From assembly GCA_016717655.1 (NCBI GenBank), contig JADKFC010000012.1:79626-143625 (forward strand): DNA of 64,000 nt. Reading direction: 5' to 3'. The translations under genes were made by a program, and so were the position numbers. Shown here piece by piece: positions 18,859 to 28,226 of this stretch (position 1 is the first letter of the stretch; each line of letters opens with the position of its first letter). The DNA is from Saprospiraceae bacterium. GTDB taxonomy: Bacteria > Bacteroidota > Bacteroidia > Chitinophagales > Saprospiraceae. The notes under the pieces are model-generated. The model saw nothing but the letters and a program-made list of their open reading frames with translations, was not told where the DNA came from and did no database searches.

Positions 18859-19395
18859 GTGATATTAACCGACAATGAAATATCGGCGGCGATTGAAAGA
18901 GGAGAGATTGTAATTTCTCCCTTTGATCCGTCGTGCCTCGGAACCAACTCTTATGACGTCCATTTAAGCCAATACCTTGCCACCTACAAGGACGAGGTGT
19001 TGGATGCCAGGAAACATAATGAGGTTCATCATTTTGAAATACCAGAAGAAGGCATTATATTGCAGCCTGGAATATTATATTTAGGTGCAACGATAGAATA
19101 CACAGAGACCCACGCCACGGTTCCGTTTTTGGAAGGCAAATCAAGCGTAGGTCGTTTAGGAATAGACATACACGCCACAGCAGGAAAAGGAGATGTTGGA
19201 TTTTGCAACCACTGGACACTTGAAATAAGTTGCAGCCAGGCCGTAAGGGTATACGCAGGTATGCCAATAGGCCAGCTCATCTATTTTAAAGTAGACGGAG
19301 GGATACAAAACTATTATAACAAGAAGCAGAATGCTAAGTACAACGAGGTCAATGTGAGGCCGGTTGAAAGCATGATGTGGAAAAATAAGTGGTAA
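18859..19395 (+). CDS. dcd: dCTP deaminase
   Basis: 178 residues, trimeric dUTPase-fold family. Seen: SYDVHLSQYL near the N-terminus, FLEGKSSVGRLGI (triphosphate contacts), and HATAGKGDVGFCNHWTLEIS with the catalytic Glu. It converts dCTP to dUTP for dTTP synthesis; a bifunctional dUMP-forming variant cannot be excluded by eye. The start is GTG at 18859, 12 bp after metK. Confidence 0.9.
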   Translation: MILTDNEISAAIERGEIVISPFDPSCLGTNSYDVHLSQYLATYKDEVLDARKHNEVHHFEIPEEGIILQPGILYLGATIEYTETHATVPFLEGKSSVGRLGIDIHATAGKGDVGFCNHWTLEISCSQAVRVYAGMPIGQLIYFKVDGGIQNYYNKKQNAKYNEVNVRPVESMMWKNKW

Positions 19396-19407
19396 AAACA
19401 GCTATTC

Positions 19408-22400
19408 ATGAAAAGAATACTTCTCGTCATGCTGGTGAGCATGCTGCCTTCTTTCGCGTACCTGCAACCCTGGGGTAAAAACTATGGTGATGGCTTAAAT
19501 TTTGACCAACTAGTCAGCAGATTTGAAGACTATTGGTCGGATAAAAAGCCGGAAAAAGGCAAGGGATATAAGCCCTTCAGAAGGTGGCAACACTACTGGG
19601 AGCCTCGGTTGCTCGAAGACAGAACTTTTCCGGAAGCCAATAAAACCCTCTCAGCATTTCAAGATTTTTTGAGCAATTACAGAGGCCCAAGAGGAGCCGG
19701 CAGATTTCAGCCCGCCAATTTTTCATCTTTGGGACCTTCCAGCACCTCAGGCGGATATGCAGGCACGGGCAGAATCAATAGCCTGGCCTTTCACCCAACC
19801 AATACCAACATAATTTATGCCGGCACGGCCGGTGGTGGCCTGTGGCAGTCGAATGACGGCGGCACCACCTGGTTTACCAATACCGATCAACTGGCCACCC
19901 TGGGTGTTTCCAGCATCATAGTGCATCCCAACAGTCCGGAGAGAATATACATCGCTACGGGCGATGGCGACGGCAGTGACAATTTTTCAATTGGTGTGCT
20001 GGTGTCAGTTGATGGCGGCGCGACTTTTACACCCACAGGATTGAGCCGGAATACTTCGGATACTGATTTGATCCGCAAGCTGATTTTTGATCCGTCTAAC
20101 CTGGATGCCATCATGGCTGCTACCAGTATCGGCATATACAGAAGTTTAGATAAAGGAGGTACTTGGACCCTAGTACAGGCGGGTGATTTTGACGACATCG
20201 AGGCCAACCCCACATTAAATTCCAATATTTTTTATGCCAGTGCCCAGGGCAATATTTATAAATCATCCAATGGGGGAGCCAGCTGGACCTTAAAACAAAC
20301 CATCGCCGGAACCAACAGGATTGCGCTGGGCGTGAGTCCGCACAATGCTGCCTATGTCTACGCCCTGTGTTCCAAGAGTTCCAACAGTGGTTATAACGGA
20401 CTATACAGATCTACAGATAGTGGCGAAAGCTATCTTTCCAGCTCCCTCACGCCCAACCTTCTGGGATGGAGTGCCACCGGCAGCGATTCCGGAGGTCAGG
20501 GAGGCTACGACCTTGTGCTGGCAGTTGACCCGTTGAATGCAGATATCGTTTATACGGGCGGGGTGAATACCTGGAAATCTACCAACGGAGGTGTCAACTG
20601 GACCATTAATACCATGTGGTATGGCGTAAATGGCATACCGGAGGTACACGCCGATAAACATGCCCTGGAGTGGCAAAATAACACCACCCTTTGGCAAGGC
20701 AATGATGGCGGTGTATATAAAACCACCAATGGAGGTGCCACTTGGCAACACAGAGGCAGTGGCATTGTCAACTCCCAAATGTATAAACTGGGCATTTCAC
20801 AAACCGATGGCAAGGTAATGACCGGCCTACAGGACAATGGCTCGAAACTCAAAGAAACGGGTGGCAGCTGGTCTGATGTCATTGGTGGAGATGGCATGGA
20901 ATGTGCCATTCAGCACAATGATGGTCAGGTATTGTACGGCTCTATTTACAACGGGGATTTCAACCGGTCTACCAATGGTGGGGCTAGTTGGCAAAACATC
21001 TCTGACAATGTACCCGGAGCACCTTCAGGGGCGTGGATTACACCTTTTGAAATTGATCCCGGCATGCCTACAACCATTTATGCAGGCTACCAACAAGTCT
21101 ACAAATCTGAAGATCAGGGAAGCACCTGGACATCGATTGGTAATTTTTCAGCCAACAGTCTCAATATCTTAAAGGTAGCACCTTCCAATAATAAGGTCAT
21201 CTATGCTGCCAGGTCAAATGGCAACCTTTGGAAGACAACTAACGGAGGTACGGCCTGGACACAAATGACCTCACCGGGCAACAACCTGGCCTTTATTGCC
21301 ATCCACCCCCATGATGCCAACACCTTATGGGCCGTAAGACAAAATTATACCTCAGGAGCTAAGGTTTATAAATCAGTGAACGGCGGATCTAGCTGGGTCA
21401 ACATAAGTGGCACCCTGCCCAACATACCGGCCAATTGTATTGAATATCAAAACGGATCTGATGATGGTCTTTATGTAGGAATGGATGTAGGCATCTATTA
21501 CAGAGACAACACCCTATCAGATTGGGTATTATTTAACGTCGGCCTGCCCAATGTGGAGGTAACCGAACTGGAAATAGACTACGACGAAAATAAGATTTAT
21601 GCAGCCACCTATGGAAGGGGATTGTGGGCATCTGATCTTTACAATCCCATTACTTGTTTTATGCCAAAGGCGGTTTCTGTAGTCAACCTGTGGAATGTGA
21701 GTATGACTCTCCAGTGGCAAAGCCCAACATCGGTTCCAGCTCAGGGATACGAGTGGGGCGTTAACACCACCAATCAGGTGCCGCTGACAACGCAAACAAC
21801 GACCAATACGAGTGTCAATATTACAGGACTTTTGCCCGAAACCGACTATTATCTCTTTGTGAGATCGGTTTGCACAGGCAATCAACAATCGCCATGGGTC
21901 AGGTTTGGTCCTGTAACCACGCTTGAGCAATGTCCTAAGGTAATTTCAATCAACCAGGAAGAGATAGGCCCCACAGAAGCTACTTTTTCATGGTTTGTCA
22001 TTTCCCCGCCTTCGGTGGGATATGAATATGCTGTTACCAGTACAGAGACACCACCATCAAGTGGAATAGCCACTACTCAAAACAGCGCCCTGCTCAGCGG
22101 ACTTACAGCTGCAACCGATTATTTTTTGCATGTCAGGAGCAATTGTGGAGTAGATGGGTTTTCCAGCTGGCTAACCCACCCCTTCCAAACCAGCTATACC
22201 TGCGGTGCCGTTTATTACGACAGCGGTGGTGCAAGTCAGGATTATAGCGATAATGAAGACCGTGTGCAGAGTATATGTCCGACCAGCCCGGGATATATGG
22301 CTAGTTTGCAACTGACTTCAATGGGCATTGAAGAAGATTGGGATGCATTGTATGTGCACAACGGAGACAGTGTAGAGGACGGGCTTTTTGCCAGTGCCAA

Positions 22401-22986
22401 TGGAGTTACTCAGGCCGGCTATCCAGCTGGTGGGTATTATGGGTTTACAGCTCCGCCCACCTTTGTATCTACACATCCTTCAGGTTGTCTGACCACCCAT
22501 TTTCTCAGCGATGGAGGTGTAACGGAACTTGGCTGGGTGGGTAATATCACGTGTGTGAATGTATGCAGCAATGTAGTGGTAAATACACAGGACGATGGCC
22601 CCGGCAGCTTGAGATTTGCCCTGAACTGCAACCCAGCGGGAACCCAAATACTGTTTAATATTTTATTGACAGGCGATACCATTGAGGTTTTGAGCCCCAT
22701 GGAAATATCCAATAATTTTCAAATCATCAATACCTTCAACGATGCCGTGGTAATAAAAGCCACAGCTGCGGGGCCTATATTTAAGATCAATTCAGGAGCT
22801 ACCGTCAATCTTGAAAAATTAAAACTGCTATCGGGCCTGGGCAATGAAGGCAGGGCCATTGATAACGCAGGTATATTAAACCTTAAAAACATTGATGTTA
22901 TTGACCATGCTGGTTCGAATGGAGGCAGTACCGTGAAAAACACAGGTGCCTTGATCATAGAAGGCAGCACAGGGATTAAAGAATAA
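19408..22986 (+). CDS. Large secreted sortilin/BNR-repeat protein with fibronectin III domains
   Basis: 1192 residues with an N-terminal signal-like sequence. Residues about 100-750 contain many Asp-box/BNR-type blades (SNDGGTTW, SVDGGATF, SSNGGASW, STNGGASW, TTNGGTAW) as in VPS10/sortilin-like propellers. Two fibronectin type III domains follow (about 755-920), then a CUB-like or jelly-roll segment and a final region starting VVNTQDDGPGSLRFALNCN, typical of right-handed beta-helix surface proteins. No recognisable T9SS sorting domain at the end (LIIEGSTGIKE), which is unusual beside the other exported proteins here. Likely surface adhesin or binding protein. Confidence 0.8.
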   Translation: MKRILLVMLVSMLPSFAYLQPWGKNYGDGLNFDQLVSRFEDYWSDKKPEKGKGYKPFRRWQHYWEPRLLEDRTFPEANKTLSAFQDFLSNYRGPRGAGRFQPANFSSLGPSSTSGGYAGTGRINSLAFHPTNTNIIYAGTAGGGLWQSNDGGTTWFTNTDQLATLGVSSIIVHPNSPERIYIATGDGDGSDNFSIGVLVSVDGGATFTPTGLSRNTSDTDLIRKLIFDPSNLDAIMAATSIGIYRSLDKGGTWTLVQAGDFDDIEANPTLNSNIFYASAQGNIYKSSNGGASWTLKQTIAGTNRIALGVSPHNAAYVYALCSKSSNSGYNGLYRSTDSGESYLSSSLTPNLLGWSATGSDSGGQGGYDLVLAVDPLNADIVYTGGVNTWKSTNGGVNWTINTMWYGVNGIPEVHADKHALEWQNNTTLWQGNDGGVYKTTNGGATWQHRGSGIVNSQMYKLGISQTDGKVMTGLQDNGSKLKETGGSWSDVIGGDGMECAIQHNDGQVLYGSIYNGDFNRSTNGGASWQNISDNVPGAPSGAWITPFEIDPGMPTTIYAGYQQVYKSEDQGSTWTSIGNFSANSLNILKVAPSNNKVIYAARSNGNLWKTTNGGTAWTQMTSPGNNLAFIAIHPHDANTLWAVRQNYTSGAKVYKSVNGGSSWVNISGTLPNIPANCIEYQNGSDDGLYVGMDVGIYYRDNTLSDWVLFNVGLPNVEVTELEIDYDENKIYAATYGRGLWASDLYNPITCFMPKAVSVVNLWNVSMTLQWQSPTSVPAQGYEWGVNTTNQVPLTTQTTTNTSVNITGLLPETDYYLFVRSVCTGNQQSPWVRFGPVTTLEQCPKVISINQEEIGPTEATFSWFVISPPSVGYEYAVTSTETPPSSGIATTQNSALLSGLTAATDYFLHVRSNCGVDGFSSWLTHPFQTSYTCGAVYYDSGGASQDYSDNEDRVQSICPTSPGYMASLQLTSMGIEEDWDALYVHNGDSVEDGLFASANGVTQAGYPAGGYYGFTAPPTFVSTHPSGCLTTHFLSDGGVTELGWVGNITCVNVCSNVVVNTQDDGPGSLRFALNCNPAGTQILFNILLTGDTIEVLSPMEISNNFQIINTFNDAVVIKATAAGPIFKINSGATVNLEKLKLLSGLGNEGRAIDNAGILNLKNIDVIDHAGSNGGSTVKNTGALIIEGSTGIKE

Positions 22987-23126
22987 GAAACAAAGAGAAA
23001 GCAATCGAAAACGGGTAAGAGGTAATTTAATAGAGATCTTCCACTTATTCGATTACCATCTGGTCGCATTTTGCAGGACACTCATCGTGTTTTAATTGGG
23101 CTTGGTCGGAAGGATGATAACCTACT

Positions 23127-23159
23127 CTTGACAGGCCACGTATTTCATGTATAACTTTG
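23127..23159 (+). promoter_or_regulatory. Promoter of the small membrane-protein gene
   Basis: TAACTTTG at 23152-23159 matches the -7 consensus and CTTG at 23127-23130 gives a -33 TTG with a 21-bp spacer. It is 26 bp before the ATG at 23186. Confidence 0.55.
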
Positions 23160-23185
23160 ATTTATAAACAATTAAAACAAAAGAA

Positions 23186-23338
23186 ATGATACTTGAAATT
23201 ACCTTGTTTTTTGCACTTGTCGTACTGATTACCCTTGTGAAATCCGGCAATAAGTACGAAGCGCAGGGCAATACGGAAGAAAAACCTAAGCCGGCCTATA
23301 AAAAGTTCAGACCGGGCATCAGCAACCTGATGATGTAA
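23186..23338 (+). CDS. Small single-pass membrane protein (50 residues)
   Basis: The frame starts MILEITLFFALVVLITLVK, one hydrophobic helix, and ends in a Lys/Pro-rich tail (EEKPKPAYKKFRPGISNLMM). It has its own consensus promoter and a strong terminator 19 bp after the stop, so it is a compact transcription unit and probably a real small protein. Function unknown. Confidence 0.6.
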   Translation: MILEITLFFALVVLITLVKSGNKYEAQGNTEEKPKPAYKKFRPGISNLMM

Positions 23339-23356
23339 GAAATGCATAAAGAACAG

Positions 23357-23380
23357 ACGGGGCAGAATAGCCCCGTTTTT
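23357..23380 (+). terminator. Intrinsic terminator after the small membrane-protein gene
   Basis: ACGGGGC and GCCCCGT with a 6-nt loop, then TTTT. It lies between convergent genes and may act on both strands. Confidence 0.75.
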
Positions 23381-24652
23381 AGTTGATGAGTTTTTTCAAA
23401 CCCACATTGATCGCAAAACCATTGAGTTTTTCTTTGTTGGGTCCGATGCCATCAATCATATAGAACTTATTGAATTCGGCCCCCATGACCAGGGAGTGAT
23501 TTTCATTGAGCTTTCTTTCAAGGCCCAGCTCTGCAGACACAGTAACAAACCAGTTTTCAGATAGCTTGCCCCCCTGGAGCAGTCCGGGATTAAACTCTTT
23601 TTCACTCAATCTTGAGCTAAAAGATTTGTTGTCTTTTTCTGAGACATAACCCACATTGTTAGGTGTGAGAGGCTGGTAGCCGGATAACTTATTGGTGATG
23701 GTATAATGGTTGGCCAGGGTTAAATTGGCACTTATACCGCTTTTAAGGTACCAGGAAGTTTTTTTACCTTTCTTAAAGTGGTATTTCACACCCAGAGGCA
23801 GTTCTACTATGTCATAGCCAATTTTGTCGAGGCTGATATCGTAGTAATTGGTGAGAAAGGCCCCATACTTTTCTACAATGGCTGCGGGTTCATGGGTTCT
23901 TCTGGTATATCTAAAACCGGTGATGGTTTCAATGTCGTTTTTTTGAAAACAGAACATTACACCGCCCGCAAACTGCGACGAGTAAGTGCTGTAACTTTTT
24001 AGATTGTAAATGGGGTCAAAGCCACTCTGGGTTATGCCGATGCCGTGCTCAACACTGCATTGGCCAGCCTCACAGAGAGGGTGGGCAAGGTGGTAAGAGC
24101 AGACTTATCAAAAAGGTCTGAATACCGGGCAGTGGGTCTGTCGGAAATCAGGGTGAGCGATCTGTCGGAGGAAGCAGATGGTAAAGCATCGACTACGGCA
24201 ACGGCTGGGCGTTGGGTATAGGCCAAATGACTATGAACAAAGGTCTCCAGCTGGGTAAGGTCAACTTTAGGGGGTATGTTGTGATCAATTGAACCCTCCT
24301 TAATGCTATTAACCACCACATCGAGATTTTGGAAGCGGGTAGCCTGAAAAGTTTGAAAAGCCAGGAAGACCAAAAAGAATACAATCAGCTCAAGTGCTTT
24401 GGAAGAGAATACATTTTTTCTGAGGCGCTCTTCCTTTTCCAAACGCTTTTTTAATAAGGTCCAGTGCGATTCATTAAAGCCCACCTTGTGTGATTTTACC
24501 TTCTGGCGGATAGAATCGTCAAAATCAACGGATTCAAAACCTTCTGATTTTTTGAGAATTTCAGAAAATGCCTCCCAATCAGAACCGCCGCTTTGGTCTG
24601 ATGGAGCCTCTAACCTTGTCTTAACCCACTGGTCAAAGTCTTTATGCTTCAT
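23379..24652 (-). pseudogene. Sigma-factor-linked membrane protein with outer-membrane-barrel-like C-terminus, frameshifted
   Basis: Two frames look like parts of one gene. The first (24652 down to 24032) begins MKHKDFDQWVKTRLEA, has one transmembrane helix (ELIVFFLVFLAFQTF) near residue 100 and a periplasmic stretch. The second (down to 23379) has no signal peptide; its similarity-bearing frame runs open upstream of its first Met (GITQSGFDPIYNLKSYST) to a stop near 24110, and it continues as a beta-rich barrel-like domain. So an indel in about 24032-24105 probably splits one ~420-residue protein. The start overlaps the ECF sigma gene by 11 bp, suggesting an anti-sigma-like or signal-transducing partner. 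If both pieces are intact genes, the second lacks an export signal. Confidence 0.6.
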
Positions 24653-25241
24653 CCAGATCGTTTTTATGGGAAGAGGGGGTAAATGAGCCAAACTGGAATC
24701 TTTTGGCAAGCAGTTCCTTTAATTTGGTCCTGGCCTTTACCAGATTGGATCTGGAAGTACTTTCGGTTATTTGGAGAATGTCTGCCAATTCTTTGTGTGA
24801 ATATCCTTCTATGACGTACAAATTAAATACAGAACGATAGGCGGGGCTTAAATGCTGCAACAAGTCAATGATTTCGTCGGCTGATATATTGCTTAAGGCG
24901 TCTGCCTCACCGGAAGCCAGGTTTTTGGCATCGTCAATGTCTACTGCGCGTCTCCTACTTTCGCGTCGGTAAAAGTCAATGGCGGTATTGATCATGACCC
25001 TTTTGATCCACGAAACCAAGGAAGTACCAGACTGGTATTTGTCAATGTGGCGAAAGACCTTGATAAAGCCGTCGTGCAGGATGTCAAGGGCATCCTCTTC
25101 TGTATTGGCATAACGCCGACACACGGGATACATAACCGGATAATGAAATTCGTAGAGTTTTTTCAGAGCCCAGCCTTCTTTTGCAATGCAGGCCTGAATA
25201 AAATCTTCTTCACTGTGTAAGAGGTCGATAGCAATATTCAT
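24642..25241 (-). CDS. ECF-subfamily RNA polymerase sigma factor
   Basis: 199 residues. Region 2: RRYANTEEDALDILHDGFIKVFRHIDKY (polymerase and -10 contacts) and SWIKRVMINTAIDFYRR. Region 4: LSPAYRSVFNLYVIEGYSHKELADIL, then a recognition helix ITESTSRSNLVKARTKLKELL. Bacteroidota ECF type. The downstream overlapping membrane gene is its likely regulator. No TAnnTTTG box was found in front of it, so it may use another promoter. Confidence 0.9.
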   Translation of the reverse strand: MNIAIDLLHSEEDFIQACIAKEGWALKKLYEFHYPVMYPVCRRYANTEEDALDILHDGFIKVFRHIDKYQSGTSLVSWIKRVMINTAIDFYRRESRRRAVDIDDAKNLASGEADALSNISADEIIDLLQHLSPAYRSVFNLYVIEGYSHKELADILQITESTSRSNLVKARTKLKELLAKRFQFGSFTPSSHKNDLDEA

Positions 25242-25456
25242 AGGGCTAAATTATACAAACGGAAAATAAATAATGCCTTTTCATAAAAAATTAACGATAT
25301 TTTATGGTCTGTCATTACTTTTTTAAACAAAATCTTAATAGAAAAGAGTAACAAGGTCTTCAAAAAGAACCTTTTTCCGGCTTAAAAAGTATCGGGGGTC
25401 TTGTGTTAAGGACTTTAAGAAAGCAGTTAATTATAGTTTAAAAGGCAGTAAAACAC
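25242..25456. other. Divergent intergenic region between sigma factor and DsbD genes
   Basis: About 300 bp (to 25545) separate the divergent starts. The AT-rich half next to the sigma gene shows no clear motif; the other half holds the promoter listed at 25457-25488. Confidence 0.4.
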
Positions 25457-25488
25457 TTGTGAAAAGCCGTTTTTTGGACCTATTTTTG
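25457..25488 (+). promoter_or_regulatory. Promoter of the DsbD pair
   Basis: TTG at 25457-25459 and TATTTTTG at 25481-25488, spacer 21 bp. Fits the Bacteroidota -33/-7 pattern; 58-nt leader to the ATG at 25546. Confidence 0.6.
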
Positions 25489-25545
25489 CAAAAGCATTGA
25501 AAGGGTCAAATCTTTGATCTTAGTGTGTATTAAAACAAAAACTGT

Positions 25546-25986
25546 ATGACGAGGTATTTCACTGTTTTGCCTTTACTCTTCCTTTCCCTCCTGTCAATGG
25601 CCCAAAAATCACCGGTAAGCTGGTCTTTTACTTTGGATAAGACCAAGGCTCAGAAATCGGAATTTAAAGCTACAGCTCAAATCAACAAAGGATGGAACAT
25701 CTATGCTGTTTACATGAGCGACGAGGGTCCGATACCTACTTCATTTACCTTTGATCAGGTACAAAATGGAGCTATCGAAGGAAAGATCAAAGAAATGTCA
25801 AAGTCGATCAAAGGCTTTGATGAGTTATTTGAAATGGAAGTCGTCAAATTTAAAGAGGAAGCCGTTTTTACGCAGGCCTTCACCAATACGGGGGCCCTAC
25901 GTGTAAAAGGCTCTGTAACCTTTATGTGTTGCGACAGCGAGCGCTGTCTTCCACCGGCTACCGTACAATTTGATTTAAAACAATAA
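25546..25986 (+). CDS. Stand-alone DsbD N-terminal (alpha) domain protein
   Basis: 146 residues: signal peptide (to SMAQ), then a single DsbD-alpha-like immunoglobulin-fold domain ending in VTFMCCDSERCLPP. The Cys-x(5)-Cys spacing is that of the DsbD alpha domain that passes electrons to periplasmic partners; an extra adjacent Cys is present. It lies 19 bp before a full DsbD whose own alpha domain is clearly related (VYSQYTSDEGPVPT versus IYAVYMSDEGPIPT), so it looks like a duplicated domain kept as a separate periplasmic electron shuttle. Confidence 0.75.
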   Translation: MTRYFTVLPLLFLSLLSMAQKSPVSWSFTLDKTKAQKSEFKATAQINKGWNIYAVYMSDEGPIPTSFTFDQVQNGAIEGKIKEMSKSIKGFDELFEMEVVKFKEEAVFTQAFTNTGALRVKGSVTFMCCDSERCLPPATVQFDLKQ

Positions 25987-26005
25987 CCCACACAACAAAT
26001 AGATC

Positions 26006-28129
26006 ATGGGATTGAGGCATTTTTTCACACTGTTTTTTTTGGTTGCTGCATTTGCAGGTTTCGGACAAGTACTGAAGCCGGTAAAATGGGAAATCACCAC
26101 AGAAAAGGTCAAAGACAACACCTACTATCTGGTTTTTAAAGCAAAGATTACCAAAGGATGGACGGTGTATTCACAATATACCAGTGATGAAGGGCCGGTA
26201 CCCACAGCCATCACCTACGAAGAAAAAGGAGGAATTAAACTGGTGGGCAAAGCCACAGAAAAAGGATATAAAAAAGAAGGGCCGGACCCCTTGTTTGAAA
26301 ATGTCAATGTGGTTAAGTTTTTGGATAAAGAGCCCTTTGTGATCAGGCAGAAGATAGAAGTTACGGATGCCAGCAAGCCCCTCACCGGCTACCTTACCTT
26401 TATGACATGCGACAACAACAAATGTCTGCCTCCTGAAGATGTAGATTTTAACCTAACTTTTGAAAAAACCGCAGACAAAGCAGAAGTGGCCCCCGCTGAA
26501 AAAGAGGCAGCAGCAGCAGTAGTTGTGGCCCCCACACCAACAGATACAACAAGTCAGCAAACTACTGCAGAAGCGACAGCCGTACCCACAGAGACGATTT
26601 CCAAAGCCAATATCAACAATGGTGTCATCGACCAACTCATTCCCGGTCTGGTCAATACCTATAAAAACCCCAAAGCAAGCTGTGATGATGGCGTACAGGT
26701 CAACTCCGGCTATTTATGGACCTTTATTTTTGGATTCCTGGGCGGGCTTTTTGCCCTACTTACCCCCTGCGTGTTTCCGATGATTCCCATAACCGTAAGC
26801 TTTTTTACCAAAGACACCAAAAGAAAAGGCTGGGTCAATGGTTTGATTTACGGAGCATCTATCATCGTTATTTATGTGGTCTTAGGATTGTTGATCACCG
26901 CCGTGTTTGGCCCTGAAGCCCTCAACCGCTTATCCACCAACTGGATTGCCAACACCTTGTTTTTTATCATATTTATTGTATTCGCGTTTTCCTTTTTTGG
27001 CTTTTATGAAATCACCCTACCGAGCTCATGGAGTACAAAAAGTGATCAAATGGCCGATAAGGGAGGACTGTTGGGCATCTTTTTTATGGCCTTTACCCTG
27101 GCCCTGGTTTCGTTTTCATGTACCGGACCCATCATTGGTTCCGCACTGGTAACAGCTGCCTCCAAGGGTGAATATTTAGGTCCGTTTTTGGTCATGTTTG
27201 GTTTTTCACTTGCATTGGCACTGCCCTTTGGTTTGTTTGCTGCCTTCCCTGCATGGTTGAACTCATTGCCGAAATCGGGTTCATGGATGAATTCCGTAAA
27301 AGTAGTTTTAGGATTTTTGGAATTGGCCCTTGCCCTGAAGTTTTTGTCAGTAGCAGATATGACCAACCACTGGGGCTTGCTGAGATATGAATTGTTTATG
27401 GGGCTGTGGATCATTGTATTCCTTGCCATGGCCGTTTACCTGTTTGGGTTTATTAAATTTCCGCACGACAGTCCGTTAAAAAAACTGAGTGTAACCAGAA
27501 AGGCCTTTGGTGCCCTGGCCCTCATCATTGTTTTTTATCTCGGATACGGCTTTACCATCAACAAAACCACCAACAACTACAATGCGCTTTCACTGATGAG
27601 CGGATTGGCTCCCCCTGCCAACTACAACTTCTTTTTACCGGCGCAGGAAGTCAATGAGGCCATCAAAGCCAAGTATCCTTCCTTCACCAAATGTGCCAAC
27701 AACATTGACTGTTTCAAAGATTATTATGAAGGGCTGTCTTATGCCCGCGAAACAGGCAAGCCCATGTTGCTCGACTTTACAGGCCATGGCTGTGTCAACT
27801 GCCGCAAAACAGAAGAACACATCTGGGTGGACGATAAAATTCGCAATAGCCTGAACCAGGAAGTGGTCTTGGTTTCATTGTATGTAGACGACGACAAAAA
27901 ACTTTCAGAGACCCTGATTTCAAAATCGAGGGGCAATAAGATCCGAAACGTAGGCAACCTTTGGGCCGATTTTCAGATTGTCAACTTTGAACAGAACTCC
28001 CAACCCCTTTATGTAATGGTGGATCCCAAAACGGAGAAGGTACTTACCCAGCCCAGGCCGTTTAAGGAGGGAATTCCCGGCTATAAGGCCTTTTTGGATT
28101 GTGGCAAGGGAGCCTTTACTACAAAGTAA
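26006..28129 (+). CDS. dsbD: Thiol:disulfide interchange protein DsbD
   Basis: 707 residues. Order: signal peptide; alpha domain with TFMTCDNNKCLPPEDVDF; Ala/Thr-rich linker (about 150-205); a transmembrane domain of about eight helices with the redox cysteines in TPCVFPMIPI and SCTGPIIGSALV; and a C-terminal thioredoxin domain with DFTGHGCVNCRKTEEHIW (CVNC). It moves electrons from cytoplasmic thioredoxin to periplasmic disulfide reductants. Downstream partner of the stand-alone alpha-domain protein. Confidence 0.92.
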   Translation: MGLRHFFTLFFLVAAFAGFGQVLKPVKWEITTEKVKDNTYYLVFKAKITKGWTVYSQYTSDEGPVPTAITYEEKGGIKLVGKATEKGYKKEGPDPLFENVNVVKFLDKEPFVIRQKIEVTDASKPLTGYLTFMTCDNNKCLPPEDVDFNLTFEKTADKAEVAPAEKEAAAAVVVAPTPTDTTSQQTTAEATAVPTETISKANINNGVIDQLIPGLVNTYKNPKASCDDGVQVNSGYLWTFIFGFLGGLFALLTPCVFPMIPITVSFFTKDTKRKGWVNGLIYGASIIVIYVVLGLLITAVFGPEALNRLSTNWIANTLFFIIFIVFAFSFFGFYEITLPSSWSTKSDQMADKGGLLGIFFMAFTLALVSFSCTGPIIGSALVTAASKGEYLGPFLVMFGFSLALALPFGLFAAFPAWLNSLPKSGSWMNSVKVVLGFLELALALKFLSVADMTNHWGLLRYELFMGLWIIVFLAMAVYLFGFIKFPHDSPLKKLSVTRKAFGALALIIVFYLGYGFTINKTTNNYNALSLMSGLAPPANYNFFLPAQEVNEAIKAKYPSFTKCANNIDCFKDYYEGLSYARETGKPMLLDFTGHGCVNCRKTEEHIWVDDKIRNSLNQEVVLVSLYVDDDKKLSETLISKSRGNKIRNVGNLWADFQIVNFEQNSQPLYVMVDPKTEKVLTQPRPFKEGIPGYKAFLDCGKGAFTTK

Positions 28130-28226
28130 GAGGGCAGTCGCGAACCAAACGGCACCGTACTTACGTTATAACTTACAAAAAGTGATACCTTTATGGTAGC
28201 TTTTGCGTCTGTTATAACAAAGTCGG

